DNA of 64,000 bases from Dulcicalothrix desertica PCC 7102. Lineage in GTDB: Bacteria; Cyanobacteriota; Cyanobacteriia; Cyanobacteriales; Nostocaceae. Location: assembly GCF_003991905.1 (NCBI RefSeq), contig NZ_RSCL01000018.1, forward strand, positions 124,001-188,000, in the 5' to 3' direction. The notes under the pieces were generated by a model. That model did no database searches. It was not told where the DNA came from and saw only the letters and a list, made by a program, of their open reading frames with translations. Both the position numbers and the translations under genes were made by a program. Numbering within the stretch: the stretch's first letter is position 1; each line of letters opens with the position of its first letter. Below are positions 43,322 to 52,530 of this stretch, piece after piece.

Positions 43322-45220
43322 ATGGTACGGTTAGAACTTTGGCAATGGCTGGTTTTGGGACTTCCCATAGCATCTATTATTGGTTTTCTGTTAGTTGCTG
43401 CGGGAATGCAAATCCATGAATGGCGCCTAAACTGGATATGGGCAGTTTTTACTGTTACGCTGGTTGTATGGCGCCAGTTGCTAGTAAAGTGGACGAAACC
43501 AGTTTTAACGCAAGTTGAGGAAGTAGTCGCAGAAATAAGTCGCGATTTAGAGTCACAAGATGATACGGTAGCGGTAGGAACTAAAGCGAGTCAGGTTGAA
43601 AGTGCTTTAAAAGAAGTTTTGGAAGCATCGCAAAATGACGTGGCGATATGGGAAGATATACAAACTTTTTGGCAACGGTGTCTTGATTTAGTCGCAGCGA
43701 TTGCGCGAATATATTATCCTGACGTTAAATATCCTCAGCTAAATATATATGTTCCGCAAGCTTACGGGTTAATTCGGGGAACCGTCAATGATATGGATAG
43801 CTGGATGCAAAAGCTATCACCCGCATTAAACCAGGTAAGTATTGCCCAAGCATTTGAAGCATACGAAGTATATCAAAAGCTCGAACCTTCTGCACGTAAG
43901 TTATTAAGAGTTTGGAATGCGGCACAATGGATATTTAACCCCGCTGCTGCAGTAGCTAAACGCGCTTCGCAAAGCTACAATAACAAAGCAAATCAGCAAT
44001 TACTGGGAAATTTAAACCAGTTGATGCGCGAAGCTGCTTTAAGAAACTTGTGTAAGCAAGCTGTGACTCTCTACAGTGGTAAAGCTGATACATCTACTTT
44101 TATACCAACACCGACATTACCACAGCAGCCCAAAACCGAAACTTTACGTGATATCCTTATTCAAGCTCAACCTGTAGAACAAGTCGAAATTAAACCCGTT
44201 AATATTCTTATTGTCGGTCGTACAGGCGCCGGAAAAAGCAGTTTAATAAATACACTATTTCAATCTGAGTTAGCCGAAGTAGACGTATTACCAAGCACCG
44301 ATAAAATACAAAGCTATCATTGGCAAACTGATAATAAAGAAACATTAACACTTTTAGATACACCAGGTTACGAACAAGTGAATCGAGGCGCCTTACGTGA
44401 TACAGTTTTAGAATATACACACAAAGCAGATTTACTATTATTAGTAACTCCAGTCCTCGACCCTTCATTACAGATAGATGCAGACTTTTTGCGTGATATA
44501 AAAGCCGAAGTTAATGACTTACCTACAATATCAATTGTTACCCAAGTTGATAAATTACGCCCCATTCGAGAATGGGAACCACCTTATGACTGGCAATATG
44601 GAGAGAAACCAAAAGAAGTTGCAATTCGTGAAGCTGTGCAATATCGTGCAGAATTACTTAGCAACTATTGCGATATCATATTACCTGTTGTAACAAGTGA
44701 TATTAAAACAAATCGTCAAGGATGGGGAATAGATACATTATCATTGGCGTTAATCGAATCAATTAACCCAGCTAAACAACAGCGACTAGCTAGATTTTTG
44801 CGTGATGTTGATGCGAAAAGTCTAGCAGCAGCAAAGATTATTGATAGCTATACGTTCCAAATGACAACTGCACAAGGAGTGACTGCGTTATTGAAAAGTC
44901 CTGTGCTGCAATTTATTTCTACTGTGTCTACAGGTTCACCTGCACTTGCTAACTTATTAGCACAGAAAATACCCGCAGAGCAGTTACCTATTGTTATAGG
45001 TAAGTTACAAATAGCATATGAATTATTTTCATTGTTAAATCCAGATAGCGCAAACCCTCTTAGTTTTGACTTGCGGTCATTATGGACGCTGCTTCTAGAT
45101 AATACATCGGCGCCTGACCGTAATGCATGGGCATTTGGAAGGGCTTTAGTTGAGTATTGGACACAAAACTTAACAGTTGAACAACTAAGACAAAGGTTTG
45201 AGTTTTATTTGCAATCCTAG
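43322..45220 (+). CDS. Membrane-anchored GTPase (dynamin/Era-like)
   Basis: 632 residues. Two membrane helices come first (LVLGLPIASIIGFLLVAAG, then LNWIWAVFTVTLVVW), then a helical domain, then a GTPase domain: P-loop GRTGAGKSS from Gly299, switch II DTPGYEQ from Asp346, and TQVDK as the NKxD-type base-recognition motif. The C-terminus is helical. This matches the cyanobacterial YcjX/DUF697-like membrane GTPases of unknown function. GGGACAGGG is the ribosome site before ATG 43322. It stands alone. Confidence 0.86.
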   Translation: MVRLELWQWLVLGLPIASIIGFLLVAAGMQIHEWRLNWIWAVFTVTLVVWRQLLVKWTKPVLTQVEEVVAEISRDLESQDDTVAVGTKASQVESALKEVLEASQNDVAIWEDIQTFWQRCLDLVAAIARIYYPDVKYPQLNIYVPQAYGLIRGTVNDMDSWMQKLSPALNQVSIAQAFEAYEVYQKLEPSARKLLRVWNAAQWIFNPAAAVAKRASQSYNNKANQQLLGNLNQLMREAALRNLCKQAVTLYSGKADTSTFIPTPTLPQQPKTETLRDILIQAQPVEQVEIKPVNILIVGRTGAGKSSLINTLFQSELAEVDVLPSTDKIQSYHWQTDNKETLTLLDTPGYEQVNRGALRDTVLEYTHKADLLLLVTPVLDPSLQIDADFLRDIKAEVNDLPTISIVTQVDKLRPIREWEPPYDWQYGEKPKEVAIREAVQYRAELLSNYCDIILPVVTSDIKTNRQGWGIDTLSLALIESINPAKQQRLARFLRDVDAKSLAAAKIIDSYTFQMTTAQGVTALLKSPVLQFISTVSTGSPALANLLAQKIPAEQLPIVIGKLQIAYELFSLLNPDSANPLSFDLRSLWTLLLDNTSAPDRNAWAFGRALVEYWTQNLTVEQLRQRFEFYLQS

Positions 45221-45234
45221 TGTGAGGGTAGCTG

Positions 45235-45253
45235 ACAACGGATGTAACGGATG
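45235..45253. repeat. ATCCGTTAC repeat (short copy)
   Basis: caacggatgtaacggatgg, two units of the family, 15 bases after the GTPase stop. It is single-sided, with no inverted partner nearby. Confidence 0.75.
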
Positions 45254-45523
45254 GGTTATGGAGTGGGGAAAGTTGCATCTTTGTAATAAAAATGTTAAGT
45301 TTAGTTTATAGAAAATCGCAAAACCAAAAAGAAAACTTATAAAATTGGTTTAGTGATTGAGAAATTCAGTTGGCTGAACGACTATGCCATCGAAGCTTTG
45401 TAAGGAAATGATAGATAAATCTCAGTTTAGCTTTACTGAGTGTCCATAAAAGAGTGGCGCCTTTTTGATAAGTGGTTCTAGCGAGTCTGAGCTTAAAGTA
45501 ACCTCAATTGGAGCATTATTATT

Positions 45524-45670
45524 ATGTCGAAAGAGAAAAAGGGCAATAGAGAAGCCAAAAAGCCCAAAAAAGAATCTGATGGTAGCAAGAAGGAAAAAAA
45601 AGACCCTAATAGACACGATGGCCCAGTAGTGCGTGTAGCAAAAAAATCAAATGAACCACGAAACCCTTAA
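45524..45670 (+). CDS. Small basic protein, 48 residues
   Basis: It reads MSKEKKGNREAKKPKKESDG, then SKKEKKDPNRHDGPVVRVAK and ends NEPRNP. The KGNREAKKPKK core matches a widespread family of short, very basic bacterial proteins of unknown role. Short purine-rich ttggagc is just upstream. A minus-strand ORF over the same bases (45422-45616) is a shadow. Confidence 0.7.
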   Translation: MSKEKKGNREAKKPKKESDGSKKEKKDPNRHDGPVVRVAKKSNEPRNP

Positions 45671-45689
45671 GGTTTTCTAATTAACGTAT

Positions 45690-45719
45690 GTAGAGACGTG
45701 ATGTTCCTCGCGTCTCTAC
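45690..45719. repeat. gtagagacg palindrome
   Basis: gtagagacgtg...cgcgtctctac with one mismatch, 20 bases after the small basic gene. Its last base overlaps the stop codon of an esterase remnant on the other strand. Confidence 0.85.
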
Positions 45720-45873
45720 TAAAGCGATTGCAAAAGGTAGTAATCTAAAAAACTATATGCTTTCAAACGCATTTCTTCTGAAAATCCATGTTTACCAGGA
45801 TAGATGTGTCGCTCAAGCTTGCCAAAAGAAAATGCATCCGAAGCGTACTCATAAATAGCTTCGATGTTTTGAC
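45719..45873 (-). pseudogene. Alpha/beta-hydrolase C-terminal remnant
   Basis: Minus-strand frame ends at a stop at 45719-45721 and reads ...NIEAIYEYASDAFSFGKLER, HIYPGKHGFSEEMRLKAYSF and LDYYLLQSL. The HGFSEEMR..AY.FL motif is the catalytic-His end of esterase/dienelactone-hydrolase-like alpha/beta-hydrolases. Nothing upstream continues the gene. The palindrome at its 3' end may have been inserted at the stop. A second hydrolase (48460) is intact. Confidence 0.6.
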
Positions 45874-45948
45874 TAAACTTACAACAATCCTTTCAAGACT
45901 CGATATAAAATATTACTTGTATTACTTTGGATTCAGTTTTGTACGTAT

Positions 45949-46641
45949 TTATGTTAGTTTTGTTCCAGTTGCGTAGATAAAATAATTATCTGTTACTTTG
46001 ATATCAGGTTGAAATCCAGCTTGTGTTAGCTTATCGTGAAGTTGTTCTGGCTGATAAAAGAGTTTAACAATTTGGTATTCTTGACCATTATTTAATTTTC
46101 TACTTACATATATATCCTTATCATCTTTCAAAGTATGATTTTTAGCTGTAGATGTAGGCTCGTAACGAGAGTCAATAGTAAATATCTTTCCACTGGGTCG
46201 CACTGAATTATATACTTTTTCTAAAAAGGCATCGATTAATTCTGGTGGTACATGCGATAACCAAAATGAAAAAAACACTAAATCATATTCTCTATCGGGT
46301 TCCCATGCGAATAAATTCAATTGGTGATAATCAACTTTAGGTGAGTTTAGTTTGTAACGATTAATTTCAATTACTTCCTGAAAGGCATCTATTGCAGTAA
46401 TATTATTGCCAATATTCAAAATTTCTTGTGTCCAGATACCTGTTCCTGACGCTAGTTCTAAAATATCATTGAATTTACCAAGTTGACGTAATGCACTTTT
46501 TAATATATTAACCTCATTAAACCAACGCTTGTTGAGCTTCTCTCCACGGTCATAACGTCCCTGTCTATAAAACCATTCATCATATTCACTTGCGCGCGCA
46601 CGGTAATATTCAATTTGTTGTTGAATGATATTACTTATCAT
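45949..46641 (-). CDS. Class I SAM-dependent methyltransferase
   Basis: 230 residues. SAM motif I is ILELASGTGIWTQEIL, motif II region ITAIDAFQEVIEINRYKLNS, then YDLVFFSFWLSHVPPELIDA. The rest is standard for the family. The N-terminus (YYRARASEYDEWFYRQGRYD) is typical of bacterial small-molecule methyltransferases. The substrate is unknown and no biosynthetic cluster is visible. ATG at 46641. Confidence 0.87.
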   Translation of the reverse strand: MISNIIQQQIEYYRARASEYDEWFYRQGRYDRGEKLNKRWFNEVNILKSALRQLGKFNDILELASGTGIWTQEILNIGNNITAIDAFQEVIEINRYKLNSPKVDYHQLNLFAWEPDREYDLVFFSFWLSHVPPELIDAFLEKVYNSVRPSGKIFTIDSRYEPTSTAKNHTLKDDKDIYVSRKLNNGQEYQIVKLFYQPEQLHDKLTQAGFQPDIKVTDNYFIYATGTKLT

Positions 46642-46837
46642 AGTTCGTTTTTTATTTAAAGCTTATGTACTACTTTACATAAACACCTGTAATATTTTAC
46701 TTTAATTATAATAAATCTAGCAAAGCTTGTTTTAAATACTTAGGCGCCGATAGAATTCGTTAAACAATTACACTATCTTACCTCTGTGCCCTAGAAGTCT
46801 CCGTGGTAAGATAAACAATTTTTACTACATAGGCACA

Positions 46838-46887
46838 GTAGAGACGCGATAGAGACGCGATAGAGACGCGATTAATCGCGTCTCTAC
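46838..46887. repeat. gtagagacg palindrome with tripled arm
   Basis: The left arm core agagacgcgat is present three times in tandem (46840-46872) before the closing ...taatcgcgtctctac. Same family as 15851-15878; here repeat expansion is under way. The remaining flank (46642-46837) contains nothing else recognisable. Confidence 0.9.
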
Positions 46888-46932
46888 AGAGAAATATTCT
46901 TAATTCACAAGCTTTGAGAAGGGGTAATTAAT

Positions 46933-47604
46933 GTGTTAGAACTTTATAGCTATTATCGTTCTACAGCATCTTATCGGGTCAGGATTGTATTAGAACTAAA
47001 AAAAATACCTTATATTTATAGGAGCGTCTATAAATTACGAAAAAATGACCCAGAGTTTACGGCATTTTATAGCAACATTAATCCTCAAGAGATGGTTCCA
47101 ACTCTTATTGATAATGAAGCTGCTATTAGTCAGTCTTTAGCTATTATTGAATATCTTGAAGAGCGCTATCCTGAACCAGCACTTTTGCCAAATGACCCTT
47201 TAGCACGAGCTTATGTACGCCAAATTTCTCAGTTAATAGCTTGCGATATACATCTTTTAAGTATTATGAGGGTTCGTAAGTTTTTTACTTCGACAATGGA
47301 TTTTAGCTTTTCGCAAAAAAGGAATTGGTATCATCACTGGGTAAATGAAGGTTTAAAAGCTTTAGAAGAACTTCTGAAGTTAAATAAATTTCGTGGTAGC
47401 TTTTGCTATGGAAATGAACCAACTATAGCAGATGCATTCCTAGCGCCTCAAGTTTATAATGCTGAACGGTTTGAATGTTCTTTATCTCCATATCCAATTA
47501 TTCGACAAATTAATGAAGTATGCATGAACCATCCTGCATTTATTGCTGCACAACCGCATTTACAACCTGATGCCTCAGAATATAATCCTAACGATGAATA
47601 TTAA
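46933..47604 (+). CDS. maiA: Maleylacetoacetate isomerase/zeta-class GST
   Basis: 223 residues, GTG at 46933 (the ATG two bases before is out of frame). The N-terminal thioredoxin-like domain begins YSYYRSTASYRVRIVLELK, carrying the SS(A)xxRVR motif of zeta GSTs (here STASYRVR). The glutathione site includes NPQEMVPTLI and ISQSLAIIEYLEE. The C-terminus is the alpha domain with SFCYGNEPTIADAFLAPQVY. Zeta GSTs isomerise maleylacetoacetate in tyrosine breakdown; no hpd/hmgA neighbours are seen, so substrate is inferred. The following methyltransferase overlaps its end. Confidence 0.85.
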   Translation: MLELYSYYRSTASYRVRIVLELKKIPYIYRSVYKLRKNDPEFTAFYSNINPQEMVPTLIDNEAAISQSLAIIEYLEERYPEPALLPNDPLARAYVRQISQLIACDIHLLSIMRVRKFFTSTMDFSFSQKRNWYHHWVNEGLKALEELLKLNKFRGSFCYGNEPTIADAFLAPQVYNAERFECSLSPYPIIRQINEVCMNHPAFIAAQPHLQPDASEYNPNDEY

Positions 47605-48388
47605 AAAAATGGCTATTTATGATTCAATTGGTAAACAATATAAAAAAACACGCATACCTGATTTCCGTATTGTAAACAAAATAATAGAATTACTCGATTT
47701 ACAACAGGGTAGTATAATTGCTGATATTGGCGCCGGAACTGGGGGTTATGCTCAAGCTATTGCAAATCTAGGATTTTCTGTTTACGCTGTAGAACCATCA
47801 TCAGTGATGCGTACACAAGCATGTTCAACATCTCAAGTAAAATGGTTTACTGGATATGCAGAAGCTTTGCCTTTACCAGATAAATCTGTTGATGCAGTAA
47901 TAAGTATTTTGACAATTCATCATTTTTCTAATTTGGAAAAATCTTTTCAAGAAATGTACCGCATTACTAAATCAGGAAAGATTGTCTTGTTAACTTTTGA
48001 TATAAGACTTGCACAGAAAATATGGCTTTATGATTATTTTCCTTGGCTTAGAGAAAATGCGCTAAAATTTATACCACTGAATGAAATTATTAACCTAATT
48101 GAAAAGAACACTCAAACACATGTAGAATCTTCTCCTTTGACGCTACCACATGATTTATCTGATTTATTCGCTGCTGCCGCATGGAGGCGCCCAGAATTAT
48201 ATCTTCAACCTGAAGTGCGTGCTGGAATATCATCCTTTGCTTTGGCTGATTCAAATTTAGTTGAGGCTGGAGTAAAGTCCCTAACAACAGACTTAAGTAA
48301 CGGTCAATGGGAAGCAAAATATGGTGAAATACGTACTTATACAGAGATAGATGTAGGTTATCGTTTTTTGCAAGCGACAAATAGATAA
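47594..48388 (+). CDS. Class I SAM methyltransferase, type 11-like
   Basis: About 264 residues from the ATG at 47594; the ATG at 47609 (MAIYDSIGKQYKKTRIPD) is also possible. The start overlaps the end of maiA. Motif I is IIADIGAGTGGYAQAIANLG, then VKWFTGYAEALPLPDKSVDA with DAVISILTIHHF. It resembles type-11 (UbiE/COQ5-like) methyltransferases. Probably translationally coupled to the maiA-like gene, hinting at a shared small-molecule role. Substrate unknown. Confidence 0.84.
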   Translation: MNIKKMAIYDSIGKQYKKTRIPDFRIVNKIIELLDLQQGSIIADIGAGTGGYAQAIANLGFSVYAVEPSSVMRTQACSTSQVKWFTGYAEALPLPDKSVDAVISILTIHHFSNLEKSFQEMYRITKSGKIVLLTFDIRLAQKIWLYDYFPWLRENALKFIPLNEIINLIEKNTQTHVESSPLTLPHDLSDLFAAAAWRRPELYLQPEVRAGISSFALADSNLVEAGVKSLTTDLSNGQWEAKYGEIRTYTEIDVGYRFLQATNR

Positions 48389-48459
48389 GTTATGAACAAT
48401 TTGGCGCCTTTACGATAATTTATAAAGACTATCGGTTTTAGTGTTTAAGTAGTAGGTTT

Positions 48460-49260
48460 TTAACTAAAAAAGTGTTTTGCTAAAAATTGAAGCATTACTG
48501 TTACCACTGCATCTGCCGACTCAATTAAAAAACCATGACCAGAATTTTCTATAACGAAAAGTTCGGAATTAAAAATACCATCAGCAAGTTGCTTAGAAAA
48601 TGCTACGGGAGTTAGAATATCTTCTTTTCCTACTACAACTAATGTTGGACAAGCAATATTGCTGATACGGTCACTTGTATCATTGTGAAGAATAGCTCGA
48701 CTTTGATGATAAATTGCGTGCGGTGGTGGTAAAAATGGGTAGTAATCAATAATAGTAGCAATATCGTTAATACGTCCATCTATGTAAAAATTTTTAGTAT
48801 ACATCCAAGGTAATAAGCTTTTTTGAAAAATTCTTGCTTCTAATTGATTAGATAAGTCACCAAACATTTCAATAATCGAATTAAACTTAGCATCTCCTTT
48901 TGCCCAAGATGAAAGTAATATTAAACTTTTGACTTTTTCAGGATTGAAGACAGTTAATTCTTGAGCAATTTGTCCACCCATTGAATGACCTGCTACGTGT
49001 GCTTGGGTAATTCCCAAATAATTTAATAGTGCTGCTGTATCATCAGCCATTTGTTTAATAGTATATGGACTGTCTGGCGCCGAGCTTTTCCCTACTCCTC
49101 GGTTATCTAATCGAATTACTTGATATTTCTTTATAAGTGCTGGTACAACTGCCGACCAGTAGGAGCTATCACAATCAAATCCAGCAATTAATATAAGAGG
49201 TTCACCCGTTCCTTGAACGTTGTAAAATAAATCAATTCCGTTGACATTAATTTTTTGCAT
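48460..49260 (-). CDS. Alpha/beta hydrolase
   Basis: 266 residues with a complete catalytic triad: nucleophile Ser in GHSMGGQ, Asp in VVVGKEDILTPVAFSKQ, His in ENSGHGFLIESAD. The oxyanion and cap region (GKSSAPDSPYTIKQMADDTA) matches the RsbQ/PcaD-like class. Substrate unknown. Minus-strand single gene; a short coding-like remnant lies directly upstream. Confidence 0.9.
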   Translation of the reverse strand: MQKINVNGIDLFYNVQGTGEPLILIAGFDCDSSYWSAVVPALIKKYQVIRLDNRGVGKSSAPDSPYTIKQMADDTAALLNYLGITQAHVAGHSMGGQIAQELTVFNPEKVKSLILLSSWAKGDAKFNSIIEMFGDLSNQLEARIFQKSLLPWMYTKNFYIDGRINDIATIIDYYPFLPPPHAIYHQSRAILHNDTSDRISNIACPTLVVVGKEDILTPVAFSKQLADGIFNSELFVIENSGHGFLIESADAVVTVMLQFLAKHFFS

Positions 49261-49271
49261 AATGATTACTC

Positions 49272-49403
49272 TTACAGCATCGTGCGTTGTAACTCAGGGA
49301 AAACTTTCGATACTTTACTCAATATATAATCTCCGTATGTACTTTGAAGTTTATGTACACTGGCGTCATCCCAGCGTTCGCTTCTATCATCTACAATTAC
49401 TTT
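49272..49403 (-). pseudogene. Short coding-like remnant
   Basis: Frame ending in TAA at 49272-49274 reads IGKVIVDDRSERWDDASVHK then LQSTYGDYILSKVSKVFPEL ...ML. Protein-like, no start codon and no family recognised. It ends 11 bases before the hydrolase ATG, so it could be the tail of a lost first gene of that operon. Confidence 0.3.
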
Positions 49404-49407
49404 ACCT

Positions 49408-50358
49408 ATGTTAAAAATAATCTTACCAACAGAACTTGCCTTTTTGGTCGAGCCACATCTCCCACAAGATACTAAATTTATCTGCGTAAACCCTGATGGT
49501 GACTTTGATGGTGATATTAGCGATGCTGAAGTCTACTTTAACGGGTTTAAATTAAAAAATACGACGCTTCATAAAGTATTAGCAGCAGCACCAAGCATAC
49601 GCTGGCAGCATACACCAAGTTCAGGTGTGAATCATATTCTTACACCTATATTTTTAGAACGCTATATAACTCTTACCAACGGTTCGGGAGTTCATGCTAT
49701 ACCCATTGCTGAATTTGTGCTGAACTTTATGCTCTACCATGCCAAAAATGTCCAGAAGTTGCAAAGTTTGCAAGCAGACAGGTCTTGGAATAAATGGTTT
49801 GAGTTACAGGAATTATATAACAAAACTGTATTAATTATTGGTACGGGAACTATTGGTAAAGAAATTGCTGTTCGCGCAAAAGCTTTTGGTATGAATGTTT
49901 GGGGTAGTCGTCGCAATCCTGAACCGTTACCTAATTTTGATAAAATAGTCGGCGCCAATTCATGGCAATCTCTACTTCCACAGGTAGACTATTTGGTAGT
50001 TGCCACACCGCTAACTCCAGAAACCAAAGGTTTAATAAACGCTTCGGTACTACGGTCAATGCGTCCGACTGCTTACTTTATTAATATAGCTCGCGGCGCC
50101 ATTGTGGATGAAGAAGCATTACTTACCGCACTACGTGAAAATTGGATTGCTGGTGCCTCCTTAGACACCTTTATTACTGAACCTTTACCACCAGAAAGTC
50201 CTTTTTGGTCATTACCTAATGTATTTGTTACACCACATAATTCAGCGCTAACTCCACAGCTTTACGACCGAATTGTGTCATTGTTTCTTGATAATTTAAA
50301 TAGATATCGAACTGGTCAGCCGTTACGTAATGTTATAGATAAACACATAGGTTATTAA
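49408..50358 (+). CDS. D-2-hydroxyacid dehydrogenase
   Basis: 316 residues. The NAD-binding motif GTGTIGKEIAVRAKAFGMNV is followed by the catalytic trio layout: Arg in INIARGAIVDEEALL, Glu in TEPLPPESPFWS, and His in FVTPHNSALTP. It belongs to the D-isomer specific hydroxyacid dehydrogenase family. Substrate (glyoxylate, hydroxypyruvate or other) cannot be set. ATG at 49408. The gamma-glutamyltransferase gene follows 26 bases downstream, so they may be an operon. Confidence 0.92.
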   Translation: MLKIILPTELAFLVEPHLPQDTKFICVNPDGDFDGDISDAEVYFNGFKLKNTTLHKVLAAAPSIRWQHTPSSGVNHILTPIFLERYITLTNGSGVHAIPIAEFVLNFMLYHAKNVQKLQSLQADRSWNKWFELQELYNKTVLIIGTGTIGKEIAVRAKAFGMNVWGSRRNPEPLPNFDKIVGANSWQSLLPQVDYLVVATPLTPETKGLINASVLRSMRPTAYFINIARGAIVDEEALLTALRENWIAGASLDTFITEPLPPESPFWSLPNVFVTPHNSALTPQLYDRIVSLFLDNLNRYRTGQPLRNVIDKHIGY

Positions 50359-50384
50359 GTAATTTTCACGAAGTAATATATCAA

Positions 50385-51986
50385 ATGGCGCCATTCAATA
50401 ACTTAACGAGTAATCCGTACTTAGGAACACGACGTGTAATGATGGGTTCTCGCGGTGCAGTTGCCACGAGTCAACCAAATGCAGTTGCGGCAGGTATGTC
50501 CATGTTTAACTTGGGGGGAAATGCAGTTGATGCAGCGATTGCAACAGCTATTGCCCTTACTGTTGTAGAACCGACTTCCAACGGTATTGGTTCAGATGCG
50601 TTTGCTATTGTTTGGGATGGAAAAATTCACGGTTTAAATGGTTCTGGTAAAAGTCCTCAACATCTTACACTTTCAGATTTTGCAGAATTTACTGAGGTAC
50701 CAGAACGAGGTTGGCATTCTGTAACTGTACCTGGCGCCGTTTCGGCATGGCGTGCTTTATGGGAACGCTGGGGAAAGTTACCATTTGAGACTTTATTTAT
50801 ACCAGCAATTCGTTATGCTGAGTCAGGTTTCCCTGTGGCGCCAGTTACATCCATATTATGGAAAGCAGCAGAAAGAATTTTTCTTCCCCTTACAGGTGTG
50901 GAGTTTGAACCGTTTAAAAAAGTCTTTTTTCCTAAAAATAGGGCGCCTGTTGCTGGAGAAATTTGGGCTTCTCAACTTCATGCCGAAACATTAAGGGAAA
51001 TTGCTGCGACAGGTGGTGAAAGTTTTTACCGAGGCGCGCTTGCTCAAAGCATGGTTGAGTTTGCTAATGCTACTAGTGGATACTTAAGTTTGAATGATTT
51101 CGCAACACATCGAGCTGAATGGGTGGCGCCTATTTCTACCAACTACCGAGGTTTGACAGTTTGGGAAATACCTCCTAACACTCAAGGTATTGCCGCATTA
51201 ATTGGTTTAAATATTCTTTCTGGTTTTGATTTATCTGATTATCCACGAGATTCAGTAGAAAGTTACCATTTGCAAATCGAAGCAATAAAACTAGCTTTTG
51301 CTGATTTACACAAGTACGTTGCTGATGAACGTTTTTTTGCTGTACCTACTGAGCATTTTCTTGACCCTAATTATGCAGCAAGGCGCCGTGCTTTAATTAC
51401 AGACACAGCTATTCCACTCGCTTCCCCAGGACTACCAACAGGAGGAACAGTATATTTAGCAACCGCTGATAATGACTTGATGGTATCTTTTATACAATCA
51501 AACTATCACGGCTTTGGCAGTGGAATACTCCCACAAAATACAGGTATTGCATTACAAAACCGAGGTTACGGATTCACTTTAGAATCAGGACACGCAAATC
51601 AATACGCACCAGGTAAACGTTCATTACATACAATAATTCCTGGTTTTCTTACTCAAGACAATCAACCTATAGGCCCATTTGGAGTGATGGGAGCAGCAAT
51701 GCAACCCCAAGGACATTTGCAAGTAGTAACCAATATGGCTGATTATGATATGAATCCGCAAACAGCTTTAGATGCTCCCAGATGGCGTTTTAATATAGGT
51801 TCTCAAGTATTTCTAGAACCGAGCGTACCGCAAGTCATAGCTCAACAACTTTCAGCGCGCGGTCACGATGTACAATACAGTTCAAATATTGGGCTTTTTG
51901 GTCGCGGTCAAATTATTTGTAAGCACAATGGAGTTTTTATCGCTGCAAGTGACTACCGCGCAGACGGGTTAGCAAGCGTCTGGTAA
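50385..51986 (+). CDS. ggt: Gamma-glutamyltransferase
   Basis: 533 residues, normal length. Typical landmarks are GGNAVDAAIATAIALTVVEP, then PGAVSAWRALWERWGKL; the autoprocessing Thr lies at GGTVYLATADND, which is the small-subunit start. The gene lacks an obvious Sec signal. The enzyme transfers gamma-glutamyl groups from glutathione or similar thiols. It follows the 2-hydroxyacid dehydrogenase by 26 bases. The downstream repeat is of the GGTGCGT family. Confidence 0.9.
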   Translation: MAPFNNLTSNPYLGTRRVMMGSRGAVATSQPNAVAAGMSMFNLGGNAVDAAIATAIALTVVEPTSNGIGSDAFAIVWDGKIHGLNGSGKSPQHLTLSDFAEFTEVPERGWHSVTVPGAVSAWRALWERWGKLPFETLFIPAIRYAESGFPVAPVTSILWKAAERIFLPLTGVEFEPFKKVFFPKNRAPVAGEIWASQLHAETLREIAATGGESFYRGALAQSMVEFANATSGYLSLNDFATHRAEWVAPISTNYRGLTVWEIPPNTQGIAALIGLNILSGFDLSDYPRDSVESYHLQIEAIKLAFADLHKYVADERFFAVPTEHFLDPNYAARRRALITDTAIPLASPGLPTGGTVYLATADNDLMVSFIQSNYHGFGSGILPQNTGIALQNRGYGFTLESGHANQYAPGKRSLHTIIPGFLTQDNQPIGPFGVMGAAMQPQGHLQVVTNMADYDMNPQTALDAPRWRFNIGSQVFLEPSVPQVIAQQLSARGHDVQYSSNIGLFGRGQIICKHNGVFIAASDYRADGLASVW

Positions 51987-52002
51987 TAATATGTATACGT
52001 AG

Positions 52003-52064
52003 GGTGCGTTACAGTCTGAAAAAATTGACACTAAGAATAAAAATTAAACTAGCTGTAACGCACC
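52003..52064. repeat. GGTGCGT-family inverted repeat
   Basis: ggtgcgttacag and ctgtaacgcacc are perfect 12-base inverted repeats with a 38-base spacer. It is directly after the ggt stop. Confidence 0.85.
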
Positions 52065-52122
52065 AACCATATTTGTCAATTATATAATTAATATATGCTT
52101 GACACATAGTGAATTAAAGCTT

Positions 52123-52431
52123 ATGAATTTAGAAGAATTTAAGCAAGCTCTAACAAATGCACAAATATCTTTAACCTCGCTCCCGACTCCATTGAAAGCA
52201 CTCTATCACGATAAAATAGGTAATTGGGATGCAGCACACGAAATCTTAGAACATGCCATTGATAAAAATAGCGCATGGGTTCACGCTTATTTACACAGGA
52301 AAGAAGGTGATATTAATAACGCTCGTTACTGGTATCGACGTAGTGGAAAACCAGAATTTCAAGGTGAACTAGACGAAGAATGTGAACATATAACTACGCA
52401 GTTACTCTTAAACATAAAGCGCGTGATCTAA
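52123..52431 (+). CDS. Small hypothetical protein (TPR/SEL1-like helices)
   Basis: 102 residues from the ATG at 52123; the frame opens earlier only at a TTG. It reads MNLEEFKQALTNAQISLTSL and includes KIGNWDAAHEILEHAIDKNS then HRKEGDINNARYWYRRSGKP. This has a tetratricopeptide/SEL1-like helical spacing (W..AH.IL..A, A.YWYR.SG). Similar small proteins are widely conserved in bacteria without a function. Lone gene. Confidence 0.7.
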   Translation: MNLEEFKQALTNAQISLTSLPTPLKALYHDKIGNWDAAHEILEHAIDKNSAWVHAYLHRKEGDINNARYWYRRSGKPEFQGELDEECEHITTQLLLNIKRVI

Positions 52432-52530
52432 ATTGGCGCCACTCCAAAAAATATCTTCAAAACAAGAATTTCACTTTTGTATATTACCGGATTTAAAATT
52501 ATATATGTTTGATTAAGTTTAAGGAAAAAG

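Noticed and set aside
45788-45976. Plus-strand ORF of 62 residues
   Set aside because: Lies over the esterase remnant and the methyltransferase end; no own signals.
46838-46887. Possible Rho-independent terminator
   Set aside because: The stem is strong but lies before, not after, genes and has no U-run; the family identity as a palindromic repeat fits better.
49261-49407. Coding minus-strand gene continuing above 49403
   Set aside because: The frame becomes meaningless over the dehydrogenase gene, so only the short remnant is kept at low confidence.
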